Source: Bacteroidota bacterium
Lineage (GTDB): Bacteria > Bacteroidota > Bacteroidia > Sphingobacteriales > Sphingobacteriaceae
Reading direction: 5' to 3'
DNA length: 42,052 nt
NCBI GenBank assembly: GCA_013288685.1
Contig: JABDBM010000030.1
Span: forward strand, 1 to 42,052
The notes under the pieces were generated by a model. It searched no databases. It was given only the letters and a program-made list of their open reading frames with translations, and was not told the DNA's origin. Both the position numbers and the translations under genes were made by a program. Shown in pieces: positions 6,709 through 15,275 of this stretch; within the stretch, counting starts at the first letter, position 1, and every line of letters begins with the position of its first letter.

Positions 6709-7710
6709 ATGAAATACAGGGAATTAGGCAATACCGGCGAACAATTATCGGCAGTTGGTTTGGGCTGCATGGGCATGAATCATGGCTATGGTACTTTTGA
6801 TGACAAAGAGTCAATCGCTACATTAAACCTGGCGCTTGATTTGGGAATTACCTTTTGGGACACGGCCGATGTTTACGCCAATGGGCTTAACGAAGAATTG
6901 CTGGCCCGTGTTTTGGCACCTAATCGGGATAAAGTATTTATAGCTACGAAGTTTGGTTTTAGACAGCGGGATAGCAATGATGCATTTCCGGGCACGGCCG
7001 GAAGCCTTTTTGATGGTTCGCCGGCGTATCTGAAAACAGCGGTTGAGAAAAGCCTGAAGCGTTTAAATATTGATACCATTGATTTATATTATGCACACCG
7101 CATTGACCCAAATGTGCCCGTTGAAGATATGGTTGGCGCAATGGCCGAACTTGTTAAACAAGGGAAGGTGCGTTACCTTGGCTTGTCCGAAGCATCGGCA
7201 GCGTCCATCAGGAAGGCACATGCTGTTCATCCTATTGCAGCGTTGCAAAGTGAATACTCTTTACTTACGCGCGATGTAGAAGCAGAGATATTACCGGTAT
7301 GCCGCGAATTGGGTATATCCTTGGTTCCATTTAGCCCTCTTTCGCGCGGATTAATGACGAATACGCTTAACGTTGATGAACTGGCCGGCAATGATTTCCG
7401 TAAAACATTGCCCCGCTTTGGTGAAGCGTATAAGGAGAATAACCGGCAACTGGCCAATGCGTTCGCCGCCCTTGCTTTGCAAAAAAACTGCAGCCCTGCC
7501 CAACTGGCTATTGCCTGGGTATTAGCACAGGGCGACGATATTATTCCCATTCCGGGTACAAAAAAGACGAAGTATCTCCGCGAAAACGCCGCGTCGGTTG
7601 ATGTTGTATTGTCGGCGGATGATTTGCAGGGTATCCAAAATGTTATTGATAAATACCCTGATACTGGCATGCGTTATGCCGAAGGCGCCATGAAACTGGT
7701 AAATAATTAA
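6709..7710 (+). CDS. Aldo/keto reductase
   Basis: This 333-residue NADPH-dependent oxidoreductase should be a cytoplasmic (alpha/beta)8 barrel reducing aldehydes or ketones; the natural substrate is not predictable. The catalytic set is visible: Asp51 and Tyr56 (FWDTADVYANG), Lys81 (IATKFG) and His130 (YYAHR). The C-terminal cofactor segment reads IPIPGTKKTKYLREN. The N-terminus MKYRELGNTGEQLSAVGLGCMGM and the overall pattern are closest to the YakC/AKR13-like group. ATG 6709 is chosen because the promoter ends at 6681 and homologues start just before the (Y)R.LG..G motif. The gene is transcribed alone, and 7711-7855 holds nothing notable apart from a possible promoter. Confidence 0.93.
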   Translation: MKYRELGNTGEQLSAVGLGCMGMNHGYGTFDDKESIATLNLALDLGITFWDTADVYANGLNEELLARVLAPNRDKVFIATKFGFRQRDSNDAFPGTAGSLFDGSPAYLKTAVEKSLKRLNIDTIDLYYAHRIDPNVPVEDMVGAMAELVKQGKVRYLGLSEASAASIRKAHAVHPIAALQSEYSLLTRDVEAEILPVCRELGISLVPFSPLSRGLMTNTLNVDELAGNDFRKTLPRFGEAYKENNRQLANAFAALALQKNCSPAQLAIAWVLAQGDDIIPIPGTKKTKYLRENAASVDVVLSADDLQGIQNVIDKYPDTGMRYAEGAMKLVNN

Positions 7711-7802
7711 TTATTGGGCAAGATTAAAGGCTAAATAGCAAGAAAACTTCAAATAAACAACCCGTTAAAACACGGTATAAGTAGGGTGAAAATACCCCCC
7801 AT

Positions 7803-7840
7803 TTTGTTGTTGCATTGTTATTAATTGGTAGTTAACTTTG
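7803..7840 (+). promoter_or_regulatory. Possible promoter of the 80-aa protein gene
   Basis: TAACTTTG at 7833-7840 fits the -7 element. The nearest TTTG (7803-7806) is 26 bp upstream, slightly too far, so the match is imperfect. Transcription would start only about 10 nt before ATG 7856. Confidence 0.35.
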
Positions 7841-7855
7841 AGGAAACTAAACCCT

Positions 7856-8098
7856 ATGGATTCTTTTGAAGTAATAGTTAACGCGGAGAGATTTACGATT
7901 AAGCCCAACGACACCGAAGATTTTACCTATAGTGTGTTTAATCACGCCACTTGTCACATCATCAAAAAAAATAATTTCGGAATTTGGCAAACGGTTAAAC
8001 ACCGTTTTGGGAAGGAACAGCTTCCGATAGACGAAATTGGCGAAGCGGTAGATAGGTATAACAGCCAGTTCGTCGGCGTGCCTATCTTTAAAATTTAA
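7856..8098 (+). CDS. Small conserved-looking hypothetical protein, 80 aa
   Basis: This 80-residue protein has no signal peptide or membrane segment and is probably cytoplasmic. It starts MDSFEVIVNAERFTIKP, continues with a predicted beta-rich core (FTYSVFNHATCHIIKKNNFGIWQTVKHRFG) and ends in a helix and short strand (LPIDEIGEAVDRYNSQFVGVPIFKI). I recall similar small proteins in Pedobacter-like genomes but know no function. ATG 7856 is preferred to the in-frame TTG at 7838, which falls inside the putative -7 element. It is a single gene followed by a palindromic repeat. Confidence 0.65.
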   Translation: MDSFEVIVNAERFTIKPNDTEDFTYSVFNHATCHIIKKNNFGIWQTVKHRFGKEQLPIDEIGEAVDRYNSQFVGVPIFKI

Positions 8099-8160
8099 GT
8101 GTTTAGGTTTTATGACCGCTTGTATAGGTAAGCAAAATTCGATGCATAGTATCTTTTGTT

Positions 8161-8293
8161 TTACCGCAGAGAAACAGAGAAAGCACGGAGTACACAGAGT
8201 TTTTAACGGTAATACGCTGACCAATTATATACTACCACTCTTTTTTGTTATTCTCTGCGTGCTTTGTGCCTCCTCTGCGACCTCTGTGGTTAA
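8161..8293. repeat. Imperfect palindromic intergenic repeat (CACAGAG-rich)
   Basis: A purine-rich arm at 8161-8199 (ACCGCAGAGAAACAGAGAAA then GCACGGAG) is answered by an inverted arm at 8251-8293 (CTCTGCGTGCTTTGTGCC then CTCTGCGACCTCTGTGG). Each arm consists of short diverged words of the type (A)CAGAG. It lies between two convergent genes. The ORFs that cross it are by-products. Confidence 0.65.
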
Positions 8294-8325
8294 TTTCGCA
8301 GATACACGGCATCACATGGCCGTTT

Positions 8326-9132
8326 TTATTTGGTAAAAAACTCGTCCACTTTGTTGTTAAATTCATCGGTATGCTCAATTAAAGTTGGGTGCCCTGAGTT
8401 GGGTACTACCCATAGCCAGGCATCGGCTATGTTGTGGTATATGAGCGCGGTATGCTCTACGGGTATCAGGTCGCGGTCGCCGCAGATAATAAGCGAGGGG
8501 CATTTAATGGCTTTTAGTGCGGCGGCAGGAATATTGGGCTGCTGATAGTCGAGCAGAAATATTTTCCAGTCGTTTTTCTCTTTTGCGGTGGTCCAGGTTT
8601 TATTTTTCTGTTCGTTGTATTGTTTTACCATGTCTTTCCATAAGGATGGGATAAGCGCGGTTGAGTCGGGCCATAAATTAGCGCCGGTTGAAGCTAATTT
8701 TATTACCTTATCAGGATGCCGCATAGCCAATACCAGCGCGTTGATGCCGCCATCGCTCCAGCCTATAACGTAGGTTTTGGCAATATGCATGGTATCCAGC
8801 AAAGCCGAAAAATCATCAGCCATCATTTCAAAACTCAATGAATCGCGGCCATCTGTTGATTTACCATGCGCCCGGCTATCCACAGCAATAACCTGGTACT
8901 TTTGGGCAAAGAAGGGGATGTTTTTTGAAAATGCCGACAGACTGCCGCCATTACCATGTATCAGCAGCAATGGCTTGCCCTGCCCATACACTTCGCAATA
9001 CATTTTGATGCCGCGGATGTTATAATATTTTCCAGCAGCCGGATTATTGCCATAGGGTACAGCTTTTTGCTGGCTAAAGACAGCTATGCCAAGGCTTTGA
9101 AGAATGAGGAAGATAAGGAATGTCTTTTTCAT
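8326..9132 (-). CDS. Exported alpha/beta hydrolase
   Basis: This 268-residue serine hydrolase has a signal peptide (MKKTFLIFLILQSLGIAVFS-Q), so it probably acts in the periplasm. The alpha/beta hydrolase fold is clear: an oxyanion-hole stretch LLLIHGNGGS (about 56-64), the nucleophile elbow GWSDGG with Ser126, an acid in CGDRDLIP (Asp219 or Asp221) and His248 in NSGHPTLIEH. The substrate is unknown; the fold covers esterases, lactonases and peptidases. It starts 1 bp after the stop of the 9134-9781 gene and is very probably co-transcribed with it. Confidence 0.92.
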   Translation of the reverse strand: MKKTFLIFLILQSLGIAVFSQQKAVPYGNNPAAGKYYNIRGIKMYCEVYGQGKPLLLIHGNGGSLSAFSKNIPFFAQKYQVIAVDSRAHGKSTDGRDSLSFEMMADDFSALLDTMHIAKTYVIGWSDGGINALVLAMRHPDKVIKLASTGANLWPDSTALIPSLWKDMVKQYNEQKNKTWTTAKEKNDWKIFLLDYQQPNIPAAALKAIKCPSLIICGDRDLIPVEHTALIYHNIADAWLWVVPNSGHPTLIEHTDEFNNKVDEFFTK

Positions 9133-9133
9133 A

Positions 9134-9781
9134 TTAAAGGTTTAATGCTTTAGGATAATAATAAGCTATTAATACTAAAATTATAACAACTGCGGCAAAT
9201 ACTACTCCGCAAATTACAGGCCCTACAATTGATTTTACCCTATATAGAGTGCTGTTACCGATGTACCTTTTCCAAAATATCGAGTCCATTAAATAAGCGC
9301 CGCCCCAGCCAATGAAAACCGAAAAAAACGCGTTTAAATTAAGAATGCCAGCCAGTAGCACAGCAGCAATAGTAAAGCCTAAGCCGCATAGCGCCACCAA
9401 AATAGCCATACTACGATACTGGGTTTTACTTACATTTATGGCGAGCATTATTGATCCAAAAAAAATACTGAAGATTACAGAAAATACTAATATAGCTCTT
9501 TTTGAATAAAACGACGGTGCATCGGGATCTTCAATTTGAGTGTGGGTTTCATTGGTGTACATCATTAAATTATCTGTTCCGCTGGCGGCAAGTTCCCTGC
9601 GGGCCTGCATATCCTCGGCAATAACAGTTAATTCTTCGGTCGAAAACGTTTCGCCGCGACTTTGTAACTCGGCTACTGCGGCTTCAACAGTTTCGGGCAG
9701 GTACTTTTCGCGGTTATCAATACAATAATGAAGTTCTTCGTCCGATTTCAGCGTTGCCCTCAGGCTAAAATTATCATTCAT
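9134..9781 (-). CDS. Hypothetical membrane protein, 215 aa
   Basis: The soluble N-terminal part (about residues 1-85) contains the Bacteroidota-typical pattern of a short SDEELHYCIDNREKYLPE helix followed by AAVAELQSRG. It is followed by about four hydrophobic segments (near 92-114, 122-145, 146-165 and 185-210). No catalytic motif is visible and I know no function. It is first in a two-gene transcript with the alpha/beta hydrolase. The divergent KgtP-like gene starts 73 bp away, and I see only partial promoter elements between them. Confidence 0.7.
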   Translation of the reverse strand: MNDNFSLRATLKSDEELHYCIDNREKYLPETVEAAVAELQSRGETFSTEELTVIAEDMQARRELAASGTDNLMMYTNETHTQIEDPDAPSFYSKRAILVFSVIFSIFFGSIMLAINVSKTQYRSMAILVALCGLGFTIAAVLLAGILNLNAFFSVFIGWGGAYLMDSIFWKRYIGNSTLYRVKSIVGPVICGVVFAAVVIILVLIAYYYPKALNL

Positions 9782-9854
9782 GTTAAAAGCTGTGCTCCAT
9801 TATAAAGGCAGGCTAAAGTAACTATATTTACGGTATTATCTTTAACCAAAAACT

Positions 9855-11156
9855 ATGCAATCCAAAACTATCGCCGTACAGCACACAACCACAGCAACCC
9901 GTATCCGCTCCATCATCGGCGGCTCATTAGGCAACCTGGTTGAATGGTACGACTGGTATGTTTACACCGCATTTTCACTTTATTTTTCGGGCGCTTTTTT
10001 CCCGAAAGAAAATCAAACTGTACAGTTATTAAATACTGCCGGCATTTTTGCCATTGGTTTTTTAATGCGGCCCATTGGTGGCTGGCTGATGGGTACTTAT
10101 GCCGATAAAAAAGGCCGTAAAGCTGCGTTAACCTTATCGGTGCTGCTGATGAGTGTGGGTTCACTAATTATTGCCGTAGTGCCGGGATACAAAGAAATAG
10201 GCGTGTTAGCCCCCATATTGCTGGTAGTTGCCCGCATAGTACAAGGTCTGAGCGTAGGCGGCGAATATGGCACCAGCGCCACTTATCTGAGCGAAATGGC
10301 CACCAAAAAGCATCGTGGATTTTATTCCAGCTTTCAATATGTAACCTTGATTATGGGGCAGCTTTTAGCATTGGCGGTGCTGGTGTTACTACAACGTTGC
10401 TTCCTCTCTCCCGAACAATTGCACCAATGGGGCTGGCGCATACCATTCGGTATTGGCGCTGTGCTGGCTATAACGGTAATGTATTTGCGCCGTAGTTTAC
10501 ATGAATCGGTGGTGCTTGATGACAACAATAAAACATCCAATCGCGGTACATTAAAAGCATTAGCTGAACACCCAAAGGCAGTGCTTACAGTAATTGGCCT
10601 TACCGTAGGCGGCACCGTAGCGTTTTATACATTTACTACCTATATGCAAAAGTTTTTGGTGAATACGTCGGGTTTCTCCAAAGATAATGCTACGCTGATA
10701 TCTTCTCTTACACTGGTTGTTTTCATGTTGCTGCAACCTGTATTTGGCTTATTGTCTGATAAAATCGGGCGCAAGCCGCTATTGATCGCATTTGGTATTT
10801 TGGGTACTTTAACCACCATCCCGATAATGACTGCTTTGAGCGGCACCAAAGATTTTTGGGTAGCCTTTGCTTTAATCATGTGCGCTTTGATCATCGTAAG
10901 CGGATACACGTCCATCAATGCCGTTGTAAAGGCTGAACTTTTCCCCGCCAATGTACGTGCCTTAGGCGTAGGTTTCCCCTACGCCATAGCAGTATCTCTT
11001 TTTGGCGGAACCGCCGAATATATAGCGCTCGATTTTAAAGAAAACCATCACCAGGAATGGTTTTACTGGTATGTAAGCATTTGTATTGCGCTTTCGCTGA
11101 TATTGTATATTACGATGAATGATACAGGGAAGCATTCGAAGATTGAAGGGGAATAA
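9855..11156 (+). CDS. kgtP: KgtP-like 2-oxoglutarate permease (MFS, metabolite:H+ symporter family)
   Basis: This 433-residue major-facilitator transporter has 12 expected membrane helices. Long stretches read like E. coli KgtP: GNLVEWYDWYVYTAFSLYF in helix 1, GFLMRPIGGWLMG then DKKGRK in the signature loop 2-3, VQGLSVGGEYGTSATYLSE, GFYSSFQYVTLIMGQLLAL, and in the second half FTTYMQKFLVNT, SDKIGRKPL and FPANVRALGVGFPYA. KgtP imports 2-oxoglutarate with protons, and that substrate is the best guess; other dicarboxylates or zwitterions are possible because the family also contains ProP. It is a single gene; a partial -7 element (TATATTTA) lies about 30 bp before the ATG. Confidence 0.88.
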   Translation: MQSKTIAVQHTTTATRIRSIIGGSLGNLVEWYDWYVYTAFSLYFSGAFFPKENQTVQLLNTAGIFAIGFLMRPIGGWLMGTYADKKGRKAALTLSVLLMSVGSLIIAVVPGYKEIGVLAPILLVVARIVQGLSVGGEYGTSATYLSEMATKKHRGFYSSFQYVTLIMGQLLALAVLVLLQRCFLSPEQLHQWGWRIPFGIGAVLAITVMYLRRSLHESVVLDDNNKTSNRGTLKALAEHPKAVLTVIGLTVGGTVAFYTFTTYMQKFLVNTSGFSKDNATLISSLTLVVFMLLQPVFGLLSDKIGRKPLLIAFGILGTLTTIPIMTALSGTKDFWVAFALIMCALIIVSGYTSINAVVKAELFPANVRALGVGFPYAIAVSLFGGTAEYIALDFKENHHQEWFYWYVSICIALSLILYITMNDTGKHSKIEGE

Positions 11157-11236
11157 CAATCAAATATACCGTTTCGATCATCCATAAAGTGGCAAACGTG
11201 GTTTCCTACCGAGCCTATTGTTGATACTTTTTTTCT

Positions 11237-11466
11237 GACCCGGAGGGTCTACCGCTTTGTAGAAAAAAAAATTGAAAATATATTGCCGCAGAGCGGCTAC
11301 CCTTAGCTAATATACAAGCCGATGTTCTTTTTATACACTGTGTTCAGGTAAAATCAACATTTCAACATCGAAACCATTGCCAAAATGCATGTGGGCAATG
11401 GGTAGCCGCTCTGCGGCAATATATAAGGGGTGGATGCTTTCTACAAAGCGGTAGACCCTCCGGGTC
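11237..11466. repeat. Large nested palindromic element between convergent genes
   Basis: Two arms of 66-67 bp (11237-11302 and 11400-11466) are inverted copies with two strongly conserved blocks each: GACCCGGAGGGTCTACCGCT at the outside and TTGCCGCAGAGCGGCTACCC inside, joined by a diverged A-rich spacer. Both blocks are themselves partly self-complementary (CCCGGAGGG, GCCGCAGAGCGGC). The 97 bp between the arms shows nothing recognisable. The element fills half of the 456-bp gap between the kgtP-like gene and the convergent peptidase gene; I see no gene in the remainder. Confidence 0.85.
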
Positions 11467-11612
11467 AAAAAAGCCAGATTGTCAAATCTTAAAAATGAAA
11501 CAAATTCTGATTCGCAATCTGATAAACCGCAGTATTCAATTTACAGAAATCATAAAGCCATCATAAAACAGCGTAATGCGCTAAACCTCACTAAGTACTT
11601 AAAACCAGGTGG

Positions 11613-12284
11613 TTAAACTGTGGGGGTTTCACTGTAACTCTTCCAAAGCTCATCAACTGTTTTTCCGGTAAGATCTTTCCAACTACCATCGGTATAGGTG
11701 TGCTTTCTCAACTGATTATTCAAATCCTTTACAATACCGGGTTTTACTTTTTCTTCTATCCATAACAAAAAACGGGCGGTTATGCGATAGGCATTGGTAT
11801 AGCTTTGCGTTGGTTTGTAATCAGGCAGTTTCCAGTTTGCAGCATCATTGTTTACGCCAAACTTGTAGCGGGCATAATCGGCAATGCCTTCTGTAAGCCA
11901 TCCTGGCGTTTCGGTTGCACCGTAATCCTGTACAATATGCATCACTTCGTGTGTAATTACATCAATATCTTCGGGGTGTAAATGCATCCAGCGCGAGCTG
12001 ATGGTTACTTTTCCGTTGTCGGTTTCGGCCACACCTTTGTAGGCGGTGTCAATCACCATCATCACTTCTTTTAATGTTTTTTTGTTATAGGCTTTGGCTA
12101 ATTCAGGGTAAACGGTAAAAAAAGTATACACCATGCGACGTTGCAAAATGGTATCGAGCTTAGCATCAAAACTGATAAAGGTAAGCTTGTAGCCTTTTTT
12201 ATTATAAGTGGCTATGGTTTGTGCAAAAGTTGAACTGATGAAGCAGAAACTTAATATAACAGCGATTGTGAACGTATTTTTCAT
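11613..12284 (-). CDS. Basic secretory protein (BSP)-family putative peptidase
   Basis: This 223-residue exported protein has a signal peptide (MKNTFTIAVILSFCFISSTFA-Q). It carries a gluzincin-type zinc motif HEVMH (His112-His116) and a third ligand candidate Glu132 in GWLTEGIADYARYKFG, the pattern of the plant 'basic secretory protein' family also found in Bacteroidota. The C-terminal helices (SYTNAYRITARFLLWIEEK) fit the same family. A periplasmic or secreted metallopeptidase is likely; the substrate is unknown. It is a single gene, divergent from the argE-like gene with 63 bp between the starts. Confidence 0.85.
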   Translation of the reverse strand: MKNTFTIAVILSFCFISSTFAQTIATYNKKGYKLTFISFDAKLDTILQRRMVYTFFTVYPELAKAYNKKTLKEVMMVIDTAYKGVAETDNGKVTISSRWMHLHPEDIDVITHEVMHIVQDYGATETPGWLTEGIADYARYKFGVNNDAANWKLPDYKPTQSYTNAYRITARFLLWIEEKVKPGIVKDLNNQLRKHTYTDGSWKDLTGKTVDELWKSYSETPTV

Positions 12285-12347
12285 GGGCGCAATTTATGCT
12301 TTTACCAGCCAATTGTTATAAAATAACTTACTTTTGCAGCAGTATTT

Positions 12348-13412
12348 ATGACCAATATAACATCATTATTTCAACAGGCTGTTGAGCTGCTGCAGCAGCT
12401 CATCGCCATTCCGTCGTTCAGTAAGGAAGAGGACAAAACTGCCGACCTCATTGAAAAATTTCTGCAGGAACGTAACGTTGTCACCCATCGTAAATTAAAT
12501 AATATTTGGGCCTGGAACAAATATTTTGACGCAGCAAAGCCTACCATCCTGCTTAATTCGCACCACGATACGGTAAAACCAAATTCGGGCTATACCCGCA
12601 ATCCGTTTGAACCCAAAATTGAAGACGGTAAGCTATATGGCCTGGGCAGCAACGATGCAGGCGGTTGCCTGGTATCGCTGATGGCTGTTTTCCTGTATTT
12701 TTATGAGCGCGAAAACTTAAAATATAATTTTTGTTTAGCTACCACTGCCGAAGAGGAAATTTCGGGAGTTAATGGTCTGGAACTGATTATCCCCGAGCTG
12801 GGTAATTTGGATTTCGGCATCGTAGGCGAGCCCACCCAAATGCACTTAGCCGTTGCCGAACGTGGATTAATGGTGTTGGATTGTGTGGCCCATGGCCGCG
12901 CCGGGCACGCCGCCCGCGAGGAAGGTGATAACGCTATTTATCGGGCATTAGCCGATATCGAATGGTTCCGCACTTTCCGTTTCCCAAAAGAATCGGAAGA
13001 ATTTGGACCGATAAAAATGTCGGTTACTATTATTAATGCTGGTTCGCAGCATAACGTGGTACCCGCCAGTTGCACCTTTACCGTTGACGTTAGGGTAACC
13101 GATGCTTACCGTAATGAAGAAGTATTGGAAATCATTCGTCAGCATGTTAGCTGCGATGTAACCCCGCGTTCCATCAGGCTAAAACCATCGAAAATTGATA
13201 AAAATCATCCAATTGTGCAGGCGGGTGTAGCTTTGGGCAGGACAACTTATGGTTCGCCAACAACGTCGGATCAATCGTTATTGGATATCCCTTCCTTAAA
13301 AGTTGGGCCTGGTGATTCCGGGCGTTCGCATACTGCGGATGAGTTTGTGTATGTTGATGAAATAGGAGAGGGAATTGAGTTGTATATAAAAATGTTGGAA
13401 ACGATAGTCTGA
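12348..13412 (+). CDS. argE: M20-family N-acyl amino-acid deacylase, ArgE-like (arginine biosynthesis)
   Basis: This 354-residue M20 zinc hydrolase has metal-binding motifs NSHHDTVKP (about 81-89), GLGSNDAGGC, AEEEISG (catalytic Glu), VGEPTQ and a late His in GRSHTADEF. Linkage to argH places it in arginine synthesis. Bacteroidota carbamoylate acylated ornithine, so here the enzyme probably removes the acetyl or succinyl group from N-acyl-citrulline rather than from acetyl-ornithine; this is inference from the known pathway variant. The -7 element TACTTTTG at 12329-12336 lies 12 bp before the ATG. The stop codon (13410-13412) touches the left inverted repeat of an inserted cassette that separates it from argH. 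Confidence 0.85.
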   Translation: MTNITSLFQQAVELLQQLIAIPSFSKEEDKTADLIEKFLQERNVVTHRKLNNIWAWNKYFDAAKPTILLNSHHDTVKPNSGYTRNPFEPKIEDGKLYGLGSNDAGGCLVSLMAVFLYFYERENLKYNFCLATTAEEEISGVNGLELIIPELGNLDFGIVGEPTQMHLAVAERGLMVLDCVAHGRAGHAAREEGDNAIYRALADIEWFRTFRFPKESEEFGPIKMSVTIINAGSQHNVVPASCTFTVDVRVTDAYRNEEVLEIIRQHVSCDVTPRSIRLKPSKIDKNHPIVQAGVALGRTTYGSPTTSDQSLLDIPSLKVGPGDSGRSHTADEFVYVDEIGEGIELYIKMLETIV

Positions 13413-13894
13413 TTTACGAATTACGATTTACGATTTTATTATCGATTGTAAAATTGTTTAAATTACGGTGAAATTTATTAATTCAATTTTACTGGTTATG
13501 ACAAAAGAAGAACTCAAACAACGAACCAAAAGCTATTCGATAATGAATGCCAGATTGGTACTCAGTCTCCCTTATAACATCGTTAACAGGAACTATGCCG
13601 ATCAGCTAAACAGGAGCGCAAGTTCAACCGGTGCCAACTACCGGGCCGCATGTCGGGCAAAGTCGAAAAATGACTTTATAAATAAATTAAAAATAGTTGA
13701 AGAGGAATTAGATGAAACGCTTTTCTTTTTAGAATTACTTGTTGAATTGAACCCGGAAATAAAGGAAAAAATTGACCCTATTTATAAGGAAGGAAACGAA
13801 CTTCTTTCCATCATTGTTGCCGCATTAAATACATTGCGCGGCAATTGATTTTACAAATTACCCAATCGTAATTCGTAAATCGTAATTCGTAAAT
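13412..13894. mobile_element. Cassette with perfect 22-bp inverted ends carrying a four-helix-bundle gene
   Basis: ATTTACGAATTACGATTTAC followed by GA (13412-13433) and its exact reverse complement (13873-13894) bracket a single small gene. The outer ends abut the last base of the argE stop and lie 4 bp from the argH ATG, so the unit sits exactly between two genes normally expected together. The right side has an extra half-copy of the word TCGTAATT (13865-13872). No transposase is present. Calling it mobile is inference from the ends and position. Confidence 0.55.
13498..13848 (+). CDS. Four-helix-bundle protein (23S rRNA intervening-sequence protein family)
   Basis: This 116-residue, all-helical protein is of the S23/IVP four-helix-bundle family. 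It shows the family pattern of a first helix with a basic N-terminus, then SYSIMNARLVLSLP, an Arg-rich middle (STGANYRAACRAKSK) and the acidic helix EEELDETLFFLELLVE. Members are found inserted in 23S rRNA genes or scattered between chromosomal genes; their role is unresolved, and the fold is related to Avd of diversity-generating retroelements. ATG 13498 gives the usual length; the in-frame GTG at 13468 would add ten residues that do not fit. It lies within the inverted-repeat cassette 13412-13894 and on the same strand as the arg genes. Confidence 0.85.
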   Translation: MTKEELKQRTKSYSIMNARLVLSLPYNIVNRNYADQLNRSASSTGANYRAACRAKSKNDFINKLKIVEEELDETLFFLELLVELNPEIKEKIDPIYKEGNELLSIIVAALNTLRGN

Positions 13895-13898
13895 TGAA

Positions 13899-15233
13899 AT
13901 GAGTAAAATCTGGCAAAAGTCCATTACCGTTAATGAATTAGTTGAAGACTTCACCGTGGGCCGCGACCGTGAGTTTGACGAGCAGATGGCGGCCTTTGAT
14001 GTATTAGGTTCTTTAGCCCATACGCAAATGCTGGAAAGTATAGGTCTGATGAGCGCCGATGACTTGCGTTTGGTGCAGCAGGAACTTAAAAACATTTATA
14101 AAGATGTTGAACAAGGCAACTTCAGCATTGCACCCGAAGTAGAGGACGTGCACTCGCAGGTAGAAATGCTGCTCACCCAACGCATAGGCGATGCAGGTAA
14201 AAAAATACACAGCGGTCGTTCACGTAACGACCAGGTACTGGTTGATTTAAAATTATTTTTCCGTCATGAACTACAAGAGGTTGTTGAGGAAACCGAAAAA
14301 CTGTTCCGCCAATTAATTGCGCTAAGTGAACAACATGAAAATGTATTGCTGCCTGGCTACACGCATTTACAGGTAGCCATGCCATCATCATTTGGACTAT
14401 GGTTTGGCGCTTACGCCGAAAGTTTGGCTGATGATTTGGAAATGGTGCTGGCAGCTTATAAAATCACCAATAAAAACCCTTTGGGTTCGGCGGCTGGTTA
14501 TGGTTCATCCTTTCCGCTTAACCGTACCTTAACTACCAAATTGTTAGGTTTTGATAGTTTAAACTATAACGTAGTTTATGCGCAAATGGGCCGTGGTAAA
14601 ACCGAGCGGGTTATAGCACAGGCCCTATCTTCAATAGCGGCTACACTGGCGAAAATGGCCATGGACCAGGCGCTTTATTTGAGTCAGAATTTTGCATTTG
14701 TAAGTTATCCGGATACCTTAACTACAGGCAGCAGCATTATGCCGCATAAAAAAAATCCGGATGTTTGGGAAATTATGCGTGGCAAATGTAACCGTCTGCA
14801 AGCTTTGCCCACCGATGTAGCTATGATGACCACTAACCTGCCATCGGGCTATCACCGCGAATTGCAGTTGCTAAAAGAACTATTATTCCCGGCATTTACC
14901 GAACTGAAAAGCTGCCTGCACATGGCGACCTTTATGCTGCAAAACATAACCGTTAACGCAGCTATTTTAAACGATCCAAAATACGCCTACCTTTTTAGCG
15001 TAGAGGAAGTAAACCGCATGGTATTGAATGGAACCCCATTCCGCGATGCGTATAAGCAAGTTGGCCTGGCTATTGAGAAAGGTGATTTTAACCCGGATAA
15101 ACAGGTAAACCATACCCACGAGGGCAGTATTGGCAACTTAATGAATGCGGAAATAACAGCAGCATTTGATAAACTGATTGCGAATTTTGATTTTGAGAAG
15201 GTGGAAAAAGCAATTAAGAAATTGGTGAGTTAA
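13899..15233 (+). CDS. argH: Argininosuccinate lyase
   Basis: This 444-residue enzyme catalyses the last step of arginine synthesis, splitting argininosuccinate into arginine and fumarate in the cytoplasm. The fumarase/aspartase superfamily signature GSSIMPHKKNPD is at about residues 277-288, with EDVHSQVEMLL, HSGRSRNDQV (substrate binding) and GYTHLQVAMP earlier, as in ArgH. The length is normal for the Bacteroidota form. The ATG lies 4 bp beyond the right end of the inserted cassette, so any native leader may have been altered by the insertion. The ywbE gene follows after 42 bp. Confidence 0.95.
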   Translation: MSKIWQKSITVNELVEDFTVGRDREFDEQMAAFDVLGSLAHTQMLESIGLMSADDLRLVQQELKNIYKDVEQGNFSIAPEVEDVHSQVEMLLTQRIGDAGKKIHSGRSRNDQVLVDLKLFFRHELQEVVEETEKLFRQLIALSEQHENVLLPGYTHLQVAMPSSFGLWFGAYAESLADDLEMVLAAYKITNKNPLGSAAGYGSSFPLNRTLTTKLLGFDSLNYNVVYAQMGRGKTERVIAQALSSIAATLAKMAMDQALYLSQNFAFVSYPDTLTTGSSIMPHKKNPDVWEIMRGKCNRLQALPTDVAMMTTNLPSGYHRELQLLKELLFPAFTELKSCLHMATFMLQNITVNAAILNDPKYAYLFSVEEVNRMVLNGTPFRDAYKQVGLAIEKGDFNPDKQVNHTHEGSIGNLMNAEITAAFDKLIANFDFEKVEKAIKKLVS

Positions 15234-15275
15234 TTACTGCAATCACAAAAAAACCAGTGTAATCCCAAATAAAAT

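Noticed and set aside
7227..7670. 147-aa minus-strand ORF opposite the aldo/keto reductase
   Set aside because: It is antisense to conserved reductase motifs, with no recognisable domain or promoter.
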